A stretch of DNA of 53,060 bases from an uncultured Collinsella sp. (GTDB lineage Bacteria > Actinomycetota > Coriobacteriia > Coriobacteriales > Coriobacteriaceae), in contig UQAU01000013.1 of the NCBI GenBank assembly GCA_900539035.1, positions 1 to 53,060 on the forward strand, written 5' to 3'. The notes beneath the pieces were generated by a model that was given only the letters and a program-made list of their open reading frames with translations, made no database searches and was not told the DNA's origin. This document shows, piece after piece, positions 43,916 through 52,261 of the stretch (positions within the stretch are counted from its first letter, which is position 1; each line of letters starts with the position of its first letter). The translations under genes were made by a program, and so were the position numbers.

Positions 43916-45226
43916 CTAGGCGTATCCATTGGAATCCTCCGATGCGCCTTCGCACGCTCGCATGACCTCGATACCATGCGAGCGTGCGAACTCGACGAGC
44001 TCTGCGTTGCGGGCGTTTATGGTGCCGAAGTCGGCGGGGCACACGATAAGGCGCGCGCAGTGGACGAGGAGCTCTTTGGCGCGGGCTATGGTTTTATCCC
44101 CGATCGGCTCGAAGGCGCGCTCGGCCACGCATTCCGTCGCCAGGTCGCGCGCGAGCTCGCAGTCGATGTCCCCTTCGTGCAGAACGCCCGCGTAGAACGC
44201 CTTGCCCTGCCGGATGAGCTGGCGAAACACAGCCGACCCCGTACCTGCGCCGGCGATGACGAACGTGTGCGCATCGCCGTGCGGGCGCCCAATTTCCACG
44301 CTGCCGAAGCGCTCGTTGAAGGTGCCATGTCGAAGGCCGTAGAGCTCGCCAATCGTCTCGAGCGTGAATATGTCCTCGGGTGCGCCGGCGCGGAAGACCC
44401 GGCCGTCCTTCACGCAAATCACCTTGTCGGCGCTTTTCTGCGCGAGCTCGAGTTCGTGGATGGACATGATGACAGCAACATTCCGCGATTTCGCAAGGTG
44501 GCGAAGTATTCGCAGCAGGTCGATCTGGTAGCGGATATCGAGATACGACGTGGGCTCGTCGAGCACGAGCACACGCGGATCCTGCGCGATGGCGCGTGCG
44601 AGCATGACGCGCTGGCGTTGCCCGTCGCTTATCTGCATGAAGTCGCGCTCGGCGAGCTCTTCCACATGTGCGGTTTTCATGGCCTCATCGACCCGACTAT
44701 GGTCGTCGGGCGAGAGTGTGCCCATTCGCCCGGTGTAGGGATGCCTTCCCGCCTCTACGATATCGCGGCAGGTGAGGAGTTCGGTCCGGGGGCGATCTGT
44801 CAGCATAACGGCAAGGTTCCTTGCGAACTCCGCCGTCTTCCATCGGGAAATCTCCCGCCCGTCGAGCTCGACCGCGCCGGCAAGCGGTGCCAGATGGCGT
44901 GTGATGGTTTTCAAGATGGTCGACTTGCCCGAGCCGTTCGGCCCGATGAGCGCCACGACGTCGCCCGCGCGAACCTCCAGATCGACGCCTTCGACTACGA
45001 CCTTCTTGTCATAGCCCGCCGACAGGTCGCTTATGCGGAAAAGCGGCGCTCCGTCAGCCTGCGTTTCGACCGGGGTTTCGAGGTTCGGGTCTGCTCGGAG
45101 GAGACGTTCCGCGCGCAGTTCCGCACGAGCCGAAAGTGCCTTCTGGCGCTTTCGTGCGAGCTCAGGACTGTCTAAGCATGGAATGTCCCCTCCGAGCGTT
45201 TTGGTCCGCGGCACGAATTCCCCCAT
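43916..45226 (-). CDS. FecE/BtuD-type ABC transporter ATPase with extra C-terminal domain
   Basis: 436 aa, against about 260 for typical members. An Arg/Leu-rich N-terminal stretch of 60 residues precedes the ATPase: Walker A GPNGSGKS (95-102), signature ISDGQRQR (199-206, Asp for the usual first Gly), Walker B VLVLDEP (219-225) and the switch His in SIHELE. Residues about 303-436 form an added alpha/beta domain with FVIAGAGTGSAVFRQLIRQG, a Rossmann-like glycine turn, and LIVCPADFGTINARN. I cannot name this domain. The start lies one base after the permease stop (TAGATG). It should power the adjoining FecCD permease. Confidence 0.85.
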   Translation of the reverse strand: MGEFVPRTKTLGGDIPCLDSPELARKRQKALSARAELRAERLLRADPNLETPVETQADGAPLFRISDLSAGYDKKVVVEGVDLEVRAGDVVALIGPNGSGKSTILKTITRHLAPLAGAVELDGREISRWKTAEFARNLAVMLTDRPRTELLTCRDIVEAGRHPYTGRMGTLSPDDHSRVDEAMKTAHVEELAERDFMQISDGQRQRVMLARAIAQDPRVLVLDEPTSYLDIRYQIDLLRILRHLAKSRNVAVIMSIHELELAQKSADKVICVKDGRVFRAGAPEDIFTLETIGELYGLRHGTFNERFGSVEIGRPHGDAHTFVIAGAGTGSAVFRQLIRQGKAFYAGVLHEGDIDCELARDLATECVAERAFEPIGDKTIARAKELLVHCARLIVCPADFGTINARNAELVEFARSHGIEVMRACEGASEDSNGYA

Positions 45227-46267
45227 CTACCTCACCCGCTTCTTCAACATGAGTGCGATAACCACCGGCGCGCCGAAGATGGCGGTGACGGCGCTGATGG
45301 AAAGCTCGACGGGGGAGAACAGCGTGCGCGCGATCAAATCGCAGCCCGCGCAGAAGATGGCGCCTCCCAAGAAGCACGCAGGAATCACGCGGATGGGCTT
45401 CGACGACTTCAGCGCCGACTTAACGAGATGCGGAACCGCGATGCCTACGAACGACACCGGACCAGCGAACGCGGTCACGCAGGCGGAGAGCATGCTCGCT
45501 AGAAGGACGAGCACCACGCGGAAGCGTGCGACGTTCACGCCGACGCTTTTCGCGTAGGCTTCTCCCAGCTGGAAGGCGGAAAGGGGCTTCGATATCGCGA
45601 ATACGCATGCGCTCACGGTGATCACCATGACCGCGATGACCGCGACGTCGTCCCAGCTCGAACCAGAGAAGCTACCCAAAGACCAGTTGTGCAGGTTCAC
45701 GATGGACTGGTCGTCGGCGAAGGCGATGAGGAAGTTCGTCGCCGCCGAGCAGATGTATCCCACCATGACGCCAGCCACGATGAGCATGGCCATGGAACTT
45801 ATGCGCCGTGCGATGAGGAGCACGAAGCCGATGGTGATAAGCGAGCCCAGAAACGCTGCGGCCACTATGGCCGGCGAGGACATGGCCTGGTTCGCGCCCA
45901 GAAGTACGATCATCGTAAGCGCGACGACGAACTTTGCGCCCGAGGAGACGCCCAAGATGAACGGGTCGGCGATGGGGTTGTTGAAAAACGTCTGCAGCAG
46001 GAACCCGGAGAGCGAAAGTGCCCCGCCGAGAAGCACGGCTGAAAGCACGCGCGGCAGGCGAATCTCCCAGATGACCTGGCTTTCCATGGAATTGGCCGCG
46101 CCGCCCGAAAGGATGCCGGGGATGTGGTCTGCGGGCACGAGCACGCTCCCGATGCACAGGTTGGCCCCGACGAGCACGATGAGGGCAACAGCGAGCAGTG
46201 CCGTCACGACGCGACACCGTGCGGCGCGCCCCGATTCGTCGTATGCCATGGAAAGCCGGCTTCTCAT
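45227..46267 (-). CDS. FecCD-family iron-siderophore/cobalamin ABC permease
   Basis: 346 aa with about nine to ten transmembrane segments. Family motifs are RLPRVLSAVLLGGALSLSG, NNPIADPFILGVSSGA and the loop FVGIAVPHLVKSAL near the C-terminus. ATG 46267 is used; an in-frame TTG at 46279 follows GAGGA and overlaps the substrate-binding protein gene, so it is a real alternative. Encoded between the binding protein and the ATPase, it completes a type II importer for a siderophore, heme or corrinoid. Confidence 0.9.
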   Translation of the reverse strand: MRSRLSMAYDESGRAARCRVVTALLAVALIVLVGANLCIGSVLVPADHIPGILSGGAANSMESQVIWEIRLPRVLSAVLLGGALSLSGFLLQTFFNNPIADPFILGVSSGAKFVVALTMIVLLGANQAMSSPAIVAAAFLGSLITIGFVLLIARRISSMAMLIVAGVMVGYICSAATNFLIAFADDQSIVNLHNWSLGSFSGSSWDDVAVIAVMVITVSACVFAISKPLSAFQLGEAYAKSVGVNVARFRVVLVLLASMLSACVTAFAGPVSFVGIAVPHLVKSALKSSKPIRVIPACFLGGAIFCAGCDLIARTLFSPVELSISAVTAIFGAPVVIALMLKKRVR

Positions 46268-46271
46268 GGCG

Positions 46272-47843
46272 CTAGCCAAGCTTCCTCAGATAATGGAAGT
46301 CGCTCGCGTCGTCGCCGGTGAACGCCCCGTGCAGCTCGTCGATAATGTCGGCGGTAGAAGTCATCTGCTGGTACATGTCGGCGCTTGTGACCCAGACGTT
46401 GCCGTTCTTCACGGCTTTGAACTGCGACAATAGCGCGTTTTTGCCTACGAAGTCGTTCAAGGTGGCAACCGATTCGTCGATGGTGCCGTTGTAGACGATG
46501 ATGTCGGCATCCTTCGCCGTCGCGTAGAAGCGCTCCATTTCGAGCGTTACTGACGAACCTGACGTCGACGCCGTCTGCGCGTCATCGAGCGCGTAGTTGC
46601 CGCCTGCAAGCTCGATCATCTGCGCCACATAGTCGCCCGCCCGCCGCGTGACGGCGGCCCCGTTCGAGTTAATGTAGAAATACGCCACGGTTTTACCTGA
46701 CGACGCGAGCCCCGACGTTTGCTCGACGCGGGCCTTCTGCTCGTTGAACAGGTGTGCGGCCTCGTCTTCCTTGTCGAACAGGACGCCGAAAAGCTTAATC
46801 CACTCGACGCGCCCGAGTGCTTCGGGCTCGCTCGACGACTGTTCGGTGAGCACGACGAGCCCGAGCTTCTGCAGCTTTTCCTTCACATCGGGCGTGTGGT
46901 TGAACATGGTGTTTTCGATGGCGAGCGTGCAGCCCGAGGCCGATATTCGCTCGTAGTCGGGCGCGTTGTACTTGCCGCCGTAGGCGATCGCCCCACTTTC
47001 GAGGGCGCTTTTGAAGCCTGCGACCGAGCAATCGTCGGCCTTCGTGCCCGACATTAAGATATTGTCGTTCGCATCGAGCGCGTCGACCAGGCACATCGTC
47101 GCCGACGACACAAGGTACACCTTGTCGGCGGGGCGCCTTATGACCGCGATGTCGGAGCTCAACCCATCAGGTACCTTCGCATCCTGCGGCACCACGAGGA
47201 AGCGCTCCCCGTTCGAAATGCAGATAAGCCGCAGGCCGCCTTCGTACTCGTCGACAGTGAAGTGCTTGGCGTATTCAAGCTGAAGCGCCCCCGTCGGCTC
47301 CCAGCCGCAGCCCAAATCGGCGTTGTGGAAGTCGGCCGCGGCGCTTGTAGCCGTTCCCGCAGGGGAGCCGCCGCTTGCATCGTCGTCCGATTTCTTCTTC
47401 ATGGTGGATGAGTCGAAGTGGAGCGTGTAGTCGATGGTGTGCGGCGTCGACATGGCGACGGTCTCGGCCGACACGGCGATGTCCTCGTCGAGCGTGACGG
47501 GTATCTCGAACGTTGAGTTGCCGCCGTCGTTTACGGGCGCGTAGTCCACGCCGTCGACGGTCATCTTGTCGTAGTTCGAACTCGACCAGGTGATGGTCGC
47601 GGTGTAGGAGTCGCCATCCTTCACAATTGTGGTGGGCGAGGCGATGCTTGCGCGCCCTGACCCGCCGGAAAGCGAGACGCTCACAGTGTATTCCTGAGAG
47701 CCCGCCGTGGCACCGGTCGCGTTCGGGCTCGCACTGCACCCCGCGAAGGGAATCGCGAGCAGGGCGACGAGAACGCAGGCGATCGCGCGCGCCGCGATGC
47801 TACGGCGCTTCCTGTTTTCCCCCTTGGGAAGAATCGACCGCAT
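46272..47843 (-). CDS. ABC substrate-binding lipoprotein with N-terminal beta-rich domain
   Basis: 523 aa. The signal peptide ends in the lipobox IPFAGC (Cys36). Residues about 50-150 form a beta-rich domain (YTVSVSLSGGSGRASI, DSYTATITWSSSNYDKM) like the iron-transport-associated domains of anaerobic Gram-positives. The rest is a periplasmic-binding fold with two lobes (GCTLAIENTMFNHTPD, KNGNVWVTSADMYQQM), as in FecB/BtuF-type proteins. It lies directly downstream of the second lipoprotein and upstream of the permease, all on one strand. The ligand may be heme, siderophore or corrinoid; the riboswitch upstream of the operon favours a corrinoid or precursor. Confidence 0.8.
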   Translation of the reverse strand: MRSILPKGENRKRRSIAARAIACVLVALLAIPFAGCSASPNATGATAGSQEYTVSVSLSGGSGRASIASPTTIVKDGDSYTATITWSSSNYDKMTVDGVDYAPVNDGGNSTFEIPVTLDEDIAVSAETVAMSTPHTIDYTLHFDSSTMKKKSDDDASGGSPAGTATSAAADFHNADLGCGWEPTGALQLEYAKHFTVDEYEGGLRLICISNGERFLVVPQDAKVPDGLSSDIAVIRRPADKVYLVSSATMCLVDALDANDNILMSGTKADDCSVAGFKSALESGAIAYGGKYNAPDYERISASGCTLAIENTMFNHTPDVKEKLQKLGLVVLTEQSSSEPEALGRVEWIKLFGVLFDKEDEAAHLFNEQKARVEQTSGLASSGKTVAYFYINSNGAAVTRRAGDYVAQMIELAGGNYALDDAQTASTSGSSVTLEMERFYATAKDADIIVYNGTIDESVATLNDFVGKNALLSQFKAVKNGNVWVTSADMYQQMTSTADIIDELHGAFTGDDASDFHYLRKLG

Positions 47844-47847
47844 GGCG

Positions 47848-48381
47848 TTACTTCAGTTCGTCGGCGCGCAGATCGACGCCGGCGGATTCGAATACGAGCG
47901 TGCGGTCGTACCACCGCTCCCTTTTAATGCTCCACGCGGCGCAGGCGGTGTCCTCGTCGAGCGCATCAACGGGCACGTCGTAGGTGTACTTGCCTTCCGC
48001 GTTTTCCACATAGGGGATGAAGTCGGCCTCGCTCGCGGCGGCAGCCTCGTCGCCCGTGCCCATGAAGAGCTTGCCGTAGCCCGTGCCGGAAAGTGTCATC
48101 ACGCAGTGCATGGAGCCGTTTTCCACGATGAGCTGGGCGTCCACAATCCTGAACATGTTCGAGCTGGAATCTACGGTGATCGGATAGGTGCCGTCGGCCA
48201 CCTTGTCGGCGGTGATGGGGGCAGCGCTTGCGCCCTCGGGCGCATCGGCCGCCTGTTCGGTCTTTTCCTGGGAATCGGCATCGCTTGCCTTTGCGCTGTC
48301 GATTGAATTTCCGCCGCAGCCGGCGAGCGAGAACGCGAAAAGCGCCGCCGACAGGGCGAAGGCGAGGGTTTTCTTCAACAT
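47848..48381 (-). CDS. Small lipoprotein with iron-transport-associated-like beta domain
   Basis: 177 aa. The signal peptide has lipobox FSLAGC (Cys22), followed by an acidic Ser/Ala-rich spacer. The folded part (about 60-177) is beta-rich: DGTYPITVDSSSNMFRI, MTLSGTGYGKLFMG, GKYTYDVPVDALDED and RERWYDRTLVFES. The same domain type occurs beside heme and iron importers in anaerobes, where it is thought to bind or relay ligand at the surface. ATG 48381 follows AAAGGA. It sits between the chelatase and the binding protein. Confidence 0.75.
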   Translation of the reverse strand: MLKKTLAFALSAALFAFSLAGCGGNSIDSAKASDADSQEKTEQAADAPEGASAAPITADKVADGTYPITVDSSSNMFRIVDAQLIVENGSMHCVMTLSGTGYGKLFMGTGDEAAAASEADFIPYVENAEGKYTYDVPVDALDEDTACAAWSIKRERWYDRTLVFESAGVDLRADELK

Positions 48382-48450
48382 GGAGGGGGTTCCTTTCAAT
48401 CGCTTCGACCGCCCGCGCCGTGCGGTGCGGTGGGCGGGCGGGATGCGAAT

Positions 48451-48495
48451 GCAACGGGCATGCGCCGTCAGTCGGGGAAGGCGCATGCCCGTTGC
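48451..48495 (-). other. Perfect 16-bp hairpin between cbiK and the small lipoprotein gene
   Basis: GCAACGGGCATGCGCC (48451-48466) is exactly inverted at 48480-48495. There is no T run on the minus strand, so it is more likely an mRNA processing or stability element inside the operon than a terminator. Confidence 0.55.
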
Positions 48496-48531
48496 ACGGG
48501 GACGCGACCGGCGCCCCCGTGCGCGGCGAGT

Positions 48532-49458
48532 TTACAGCTTGGCGATGGCGTCGTCCACGTGCGAGACGTAGATGTCGTCGACCGCGACGTTCTGTCCCAG
48601 ACCCTGGAGCAGGCACGTCACTTCGAAGCCGGCGGCCACGAACTTCGCAGCCCAGCTGTCGGGGTCGGTCTCGTCTGCCATGTCGTTGTTCGCGTGGTCG
48701 CCCGCGACCACCATGAACGGTGCGAGCACGGCCTTCTTGTAGCCTGCGGCGCTCGCGGCGGCGATAACATCCTCGCAGGTCGGCTCAGCCTCGACGGTGC
48801 CGACGAAGAACTGCGTCAAGCCCTCGTTCTTAAACACTTCCTGCATCTTGGCATAGTCGGCGTTGGAATCGGCTTCGGTGCCGTGGCCCATGAGGCACAG
48901 CGCCGTCTTGCCGTCGTCGAAGGACGCCATGTTCTCTTTAATGGCTGCGGCCACCTTCTTGTAGTCGTCGTCGGAGGTGAGCAGCGGGTCGCCGAGCGAG
49001 ATTTTGTCGAACTTGTCGGCGTACTTGTCGAGCTCGTCTTTCACGTCGGTGTATTCCAGGCCACCCATGAGATGCGTCGGCTGCACGACGATTTCCTTCA
49101 CGCCGTCTTCCACGCAGCGGTCGAGCGCCTCGGTCATGTTGTCGATCGTGATGCCGTCGCGCTTCTTCAGCTTGTCGATGATGATCTGCGCGGTGAAGGC
49201 GCGGCGGATGTCGTAGTCCTGCCAGTACTTCTCGCGGATAGCGTCTTCGATGGCGCCGATGGTGATGTGGCGCGAGTCGTTGTAGCTCGTGCCGAAGCTC
49301 GTGACGAGGATGACCGGCTTCACGGCTTTCTCCTTTTCACTCGATTTTTCGGAACTTGCGGAGGTGTTGGAGCAGCCCGCGAGCGCGACTCCGGCGAGCG
49401 CGACGGCTCCGGTTGCTGCGGCGCTCATGAAGCCGCGGCGTGACATGTGGTCGGACAT
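48532..49458 (-). CDS. cbiK: Exported CbiK-type sirohydrochlorin cobaltochelatase, Tat lipoprotein
   Basis: 308 aa. CbiK inserts Co2+ into sirohydrochlorin early in anaerobic B12 synthesis. The catalytic residues are kept: His192 (LMGHGTEADSN), Glu223 (GTVEAEPT) and His255 (AGDHANNDM), with the spacing seen in Desulfovibrio CbiK-P. Unlike cytoplasmic CbiK it begins with a twin-arginine motif (SRRGFM, Arg7-Arg8), a hydrophobic core and a lipobox (VALAGC, Cys29), so it is predicted to be exported folded and lipid-anchored. ATG 49458 follows AAAGGA. It is first gene after the cobalamin riboswitch. Confidence 0.88.
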   Translation of the reverse strand: MSDHMSRRGFMSAAATGAVALAGVALAGCSNTSASSEKSSEKEKAVKPVILVTSFGTSYNDSRHITIGAIEDAIREKYWQDYDIRRAFTAQIIIDKLKKRDGITIDNMTEALDRCVEDGVKEIVVQPTHLMGGLEYTDVKDELDKYADKFDKISLGDPLLTSDDDYKKVAAAIKENMASFDDGKTALCLMGHGTEADSNADYAKMQEVFKNEGLTQFFVGTVEAEPTCEDVIAAASAAGYKKAVLAPFMVVAGDHANNDMADETDPDSWAAKFVAAGFEVTCLLQGLGQNVAVDDIYVSHVDDAIAKL

Positions 49459-49584
49459 GGTTTTTCCTTTCCTCGGTTTGCCGGTCCCCCGGCGACAGTT
49501 GCTTGTCGGCACAAGCGAAAGAAAAGCGCACCCCTCGGGGTTCACAAGGAGCTAACGCCACGGCGATGCCGTGAGGAAAAGGCG

Positions 49585-49708
49585 AAGCAGTCTGGCTTGG
49601 GGCGCGACGCGGTTCGCCCGCGCGTCCTATACAGTAATGTCCCTTGCCCAGGATTCCCACCTGGTTCCCTCCGCAAGCCAGCGCGGGCTGTGCGGGCGCC
49701 GCGCCGGT
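49585..49708 (-). promoter_or_regulatory. Cobalamin riboswitch
   Basis: Read on the minus strand, the conserved core is clear: GGGAACCAGGTGGGAATCC (49669-49651), then GGGCAAGGGACATTACTGTA with the ACTGT element, a variable stem of GC pairs, and the B12-box AAGCCAGAC (49598-49590). This is the adenosylcobalamin class. It lies about 130 bases before cbiK. The expression platform is unclear: CACGGC/GCCGTG and ACCCC/GGGGT hairpins follow before the ribosome site. Confidence 0.92.
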
Positions 49709-49756
49709 CATTTCCTTTTATCCGATTGTCATATGCTCGTTGCCGAAACTTTTACT

Positions 49757-49785
49757 ATGATAGTGGGCACTTGTGAACGTGTCAA
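49757..49785 (-). promoter_or_regulatory. Promoter of the riboswitch-controlled operon
   Basis: On the minus strand TTGACA (49785-49780), a 17-base spacer and TATCAT (49762-49757). Transcription would start near 49750 and run through the riboswitch. The palindrome ACTATGATAGT (49754-49764) covers the -10 box. I see no riboswitch on the plus strand in the remainder of this gap (to 49916), only the ribosome site GGGAAGGAAGG before cbiF. Confidence 0.75.
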
Positions 49786-49916
49786 AGCCCAGGGCGGGCG
49801 GCATTGCGCCTCCTGCCTGCGTATTTGCGCCCATTGCTGCCGCAGGCGCCGTGTTTTGCCCGCTGCGCGAATGGCGGCGTAAACGGTTGCGATGAGAAAC
49901 GGGAAGGAAGGCTCGG

Positions 49917-50708
49917 ATGATTCATATCGTTGGCGCAGGCTCGGGCGCCGCCGACCTTATCACGCTGCGCGGGGCGCGCCTTCTGCGCGCGGCCGACGTG
50001 GTCGTTTGGGCGGGGAGCCTTGTGAACCCCGAGCTGCTCGCTGAGTGCAAGGAATCCTGCGTCGTCTACGACAGCGCGCACATGACCTTGGAGGAAGTGC
50101 TCGACGTGATGTGCGCGGCGGATGCACGGGGCGAGGAAGTGGTGCGCCTGCACACGGGCGACCCGTGCCTGTACGGCGCCATCCAGGAGCAGATGGACGC
50201 GCTCGACGCGCGCGGCGTGGACTACGAGGTGGTGCCCGGCGTGTCGAGCTTTTGCGGTGCCGCGGCGGCGCTTCGCCAGGAATACACGCTGCCGGGAATC
50301 AGCCAGTCGGTCGTGATCACGCGGCTTTCCGGGCGCACCCCCATGCCCGCGGGCGAGGGCATGCGCACCATGGCGGAAAGCGGCTCGACTATGGTCATCT
50401 TCCTGAGCTCGGGTATGCTCGCCGAGCTTTCCGCCGAGCTTTTGGCCGCGGGCCGCAGCTCCGATGAGCCGGCGGCGCTCGTGTACAAGGCGACCTGGCC
50501 TGAGGAGCGCGTGGTGCGCTGCACAGTGGGCACGCTCGCCGATGCGGGCGCGCGAGAGGGCATCGACCGCACGGCGCTCGTGGTGGTGGGCCGCGTGCTC
50601 GGAGCTCGCGGCGGGCTTGCGCACAACGGTGCGCAAGCGGGGTCGTACGAGCGCAGCAAGCTTTACGACCCTTCGTTTGCCACGGGGTATCGGAAGGCGA
50701 GTAGCTAG
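49917..50708 (+). CDS. cbiF: Cobalt-precorrin-4 C11-methyltransferase
   Basis: 263 aa SAM-dependent methylase of the corrin ring. The family start IHIVGAGSGAADLITLRGARLL (read in parts) and VVWAGSLVNPELL match CbiF/CobM, followed by RLHTGDPCLYGAIQEQM, YEVVPGVSSFCGAAA and ITRLSGRTPMP. The ATG follows GGGAAGGAAGG. It begins a plus-strand corrin synthesis run, divergent from the riboswitch operon. cbiD follows after one base. Confidence 0.93.
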   Translation: MIHIVGAGSGAADLITLRGARLLRAADVVVWAGSLVNPELLAECKESCVVYDSAHMTLEEVLDVMCAADARGEEVVRLHTGDPCLYGAIQEQMDALDARGVDYEVVPGVSSFCGAAAALRQEYTLPGISQSVVITRLSGRTPMPAGEGMRTMAESGSTMVIFLSSGMLAELSAELLAAGRSSDEPAALVYKATWPEERVVRCTVGTLADAGAREGIDRTALVVVGRVLGARGGLAHNGAQAGSYERSKLYDPSFATGYRKASS

Positions 50709-50709
50709 C

Positions 50710-51894
50710 GTGGCCTTCGAGCACTACATATATACCGGGACGACCCGCCTGCGCTGCGGCTACACCACGGGGAGCTGCGCCGCGCTCGCGGCGAAGGCGG
50801 CCTGCGAGATGCTCTTGTCACGAAAGCCCGTCGGCCGCGTGTCGATCGTCACCCCCGGCGGGCTGCCCGTCGAGACGGATGTGGTCGACGCATGCATCGG
50901 CGAGGGGTGCGCCCAGTGCGCCGTGCGAAAGGACGCAGGCGACGATGCCGATGTGACCGACGGCGTGCTCGTGTACGCGCGCGTGGAACATGCGGGGTCG
51001 GGCACGGGTGCTGCGGGCAGCAAGGACGTGCCCGCGCACGAATCGGAAGTTTCCGTCGATGGCGGCGTGGGCGTGGGGCGCGTGACGTTGCCCGGGCTCG
51101 AGCAGCCGGTGGGGGCGGCCGCCATCAACGCGACGCCGCGCGCGATGATTACTTCGGCGGTGCGTGAGGTGTGCGCCGCGCACGGCTTTTCTGGAAACAT
51201 TGCTGTGGCGATTTCGGTACCCGAGGGTGTTGCCCTTGCCGAAAAGACCTTCAACCCGCACCTGGGGATAGAGGACGGCATCTCCATCCTGGGAACGACG
51301 GGCATCGTCGAGCCGCGCAGCCTCGCTGCCTTGCGCGACAGCATCGAGCTCGAGATCCGGCAGCATGCGGCTATGGGGCGGTGCGGAGTCGTGCTCACGC
51401 CCGGCAACTACGGCGAGCAGTTCATCTCGGGGCATTTTCACCTAAACGGAGCGCCGATGGTCTTCATCTCCAACTTTGTGGGCGATGCGATTGATTGCTG
51501 CGTTCGCGAGGGATTTACCAATGTCCTTCTTGTGGGACACATCGGCAAGCTGGTGAAGGTCGCTGGCGGCATCATGGACACCCATTCGCGTACCGCCGAC
51601 TGCCGCGCGGAGATTCTGGCCGCCCACGCGGCCTTGGCCGGCGCGGGCGCGAAGACCGTGCGCGAGATCATGTCTTCGGTCACGACCACGGCGGCGCTCG
51701 AGGTAATCGAGGCCGCCGGCGTGGGGGACGCTGCGCGCGCCTCGCTCGCTGCGGCAACCGAGGACAGGTTGCGCCGCCGCGCGGCGGGCGCATGCGATAT
51801 CGCCGCGGTCGTGTTCGACGCCGGGCGCCGCGAGCTTTTCCGTACGTCGGGCGCCGATGCGGTTATCGGGGAATTGGGGGCGACGTATGAGTAA
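50710..51894 (+). CDS. cbiD: Cobalt-precorrin-5B C1-methyltransferase
   Basis: 394 aa. CbiD methylates C1 in the anaerobic route. Signatures are LRCGYTTGSCAALAAKAA at the start, INATPRAMI, GISILGTTGIVEPRS, LTPGNYGEQF and HIGKLVKVAGGIMDTHSR. GTG 50710 is chosen because it lies one base after the cbiF stop and gives the usual N-terminus. About 30 residues (roughly 75-115, Gly/Ala-rich) are longer and less conserved than in typical CbiD. Its last eight bases overlap the cbiL start. Confidence 0.92.
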   Translation: MAFEHYIYTGTTRLRCGYTTGSCAALAAKAACEMLLSRKPVGRVSIVTPGGLPVETDVVDACIGEGCAQCAVRKDAGDDADVTDGVLVYARVEHAGSGTGAAGSKDVPAHESEVSVDGGVGVGRVTLPGLEQPVGAAAINATPRAMITSAVREVCAAHGFSGNIAVAISVPEGVALAEKTFNPHLGIEDGISILGTTGIVEPRSLAALRDSIELEIRQHAAMGRCGVVLTPGNYGEQFISGHFHLNGAPMVFISNFVGDAIDCCVREGFTNVLLVGHIGKLVKVAGGIMDTHSRTADCRAEILAAHAALAGAGAKTVREIMSSVTTTAALEVIEAAGVGDAARASLAAATEDRLRRRAAGACDIAAVVFDAGRRELFRTSGADAVIGELGATYE

Positions 51895-52261
51895 AGGCGT
51901 GCTGTACGGGGTGGGAACGGGGCCTGGCGACCCCGAGCTGCTCACGATCAAGGCCGTCCGCACAATCGAATCATGTCCGGTCATCGCCGCGCCGCAGACG
52001 GCGGACGGGGTCCTGGTCGCGCCCGACATCGTGCCCGGCGGCTACGACGACGTACGCCGCGCAATCGGCTGGCCGGGGACGAAGGTGGTCATGAAGGCGC
52101 ACCGCTCGCTTGCGGACACGAAGCGCATCCTTTGCGAGGAGGGCGCCTTCGACGGCACCGAGCTCGTTGAGGACTGTGGGCTTCCGGGTGAGCGCGTGTA
52201 CCGCTCGCTCGACGATGTACCCTATCGGGGCAGCTACTTCTCGACGATGGTGGTGCGCTAG
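51887..52261 (+). CDS. cbiL: Cobalt-precorrin-2 C20-methyltransferase with internal deletion
   Basis: 124 aa, about half the normal CbiL/CobI length (roughly 230). The N-terminus KGVLYGVGTGPGDPELLTIK and CPVIAAPQTADG are normal, and the C-terminus (WPGTKVVMKAHRS, RGSYFSTMVVR) is normal, but the central part with the GDPxxY motif and the PGxxSF loop is missing. The join falls near 52027-52035 (DIV/PGG). The frame is kept, and both neighbours are coupled, so it is an in-frame deletion rather than decay. Without the central SAM-binding part it is unlikely to work. Assembly collapse is an alternative. Confidence 0.75.
   Translation: MSKGVLYGVGTGPGDPELLTIKAVRTIESCPVIAAPQTADGVLVAPDIVPGGYDDVRRAIGWPGTKVVMKAHRSLADTKRILCEEGAFDGTELVEDCGLPGERVYRSLDDVPYRGSYFSTMVVR

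Noticed and set aside
43976..45175. Plus-strand open frame opposite the ABC ATPase
   Set aside because: The opposite strand carries complete Walker A, Walker B and signature motifs and a coupled start; this frame has none.
49740..49916. Second cobalamin riboswitch on the plus strand before cbiF
   Set aside because: None of the conserved core (GGGAA...GGTG...ACTGT...AGCCAG) is present in that orientation.
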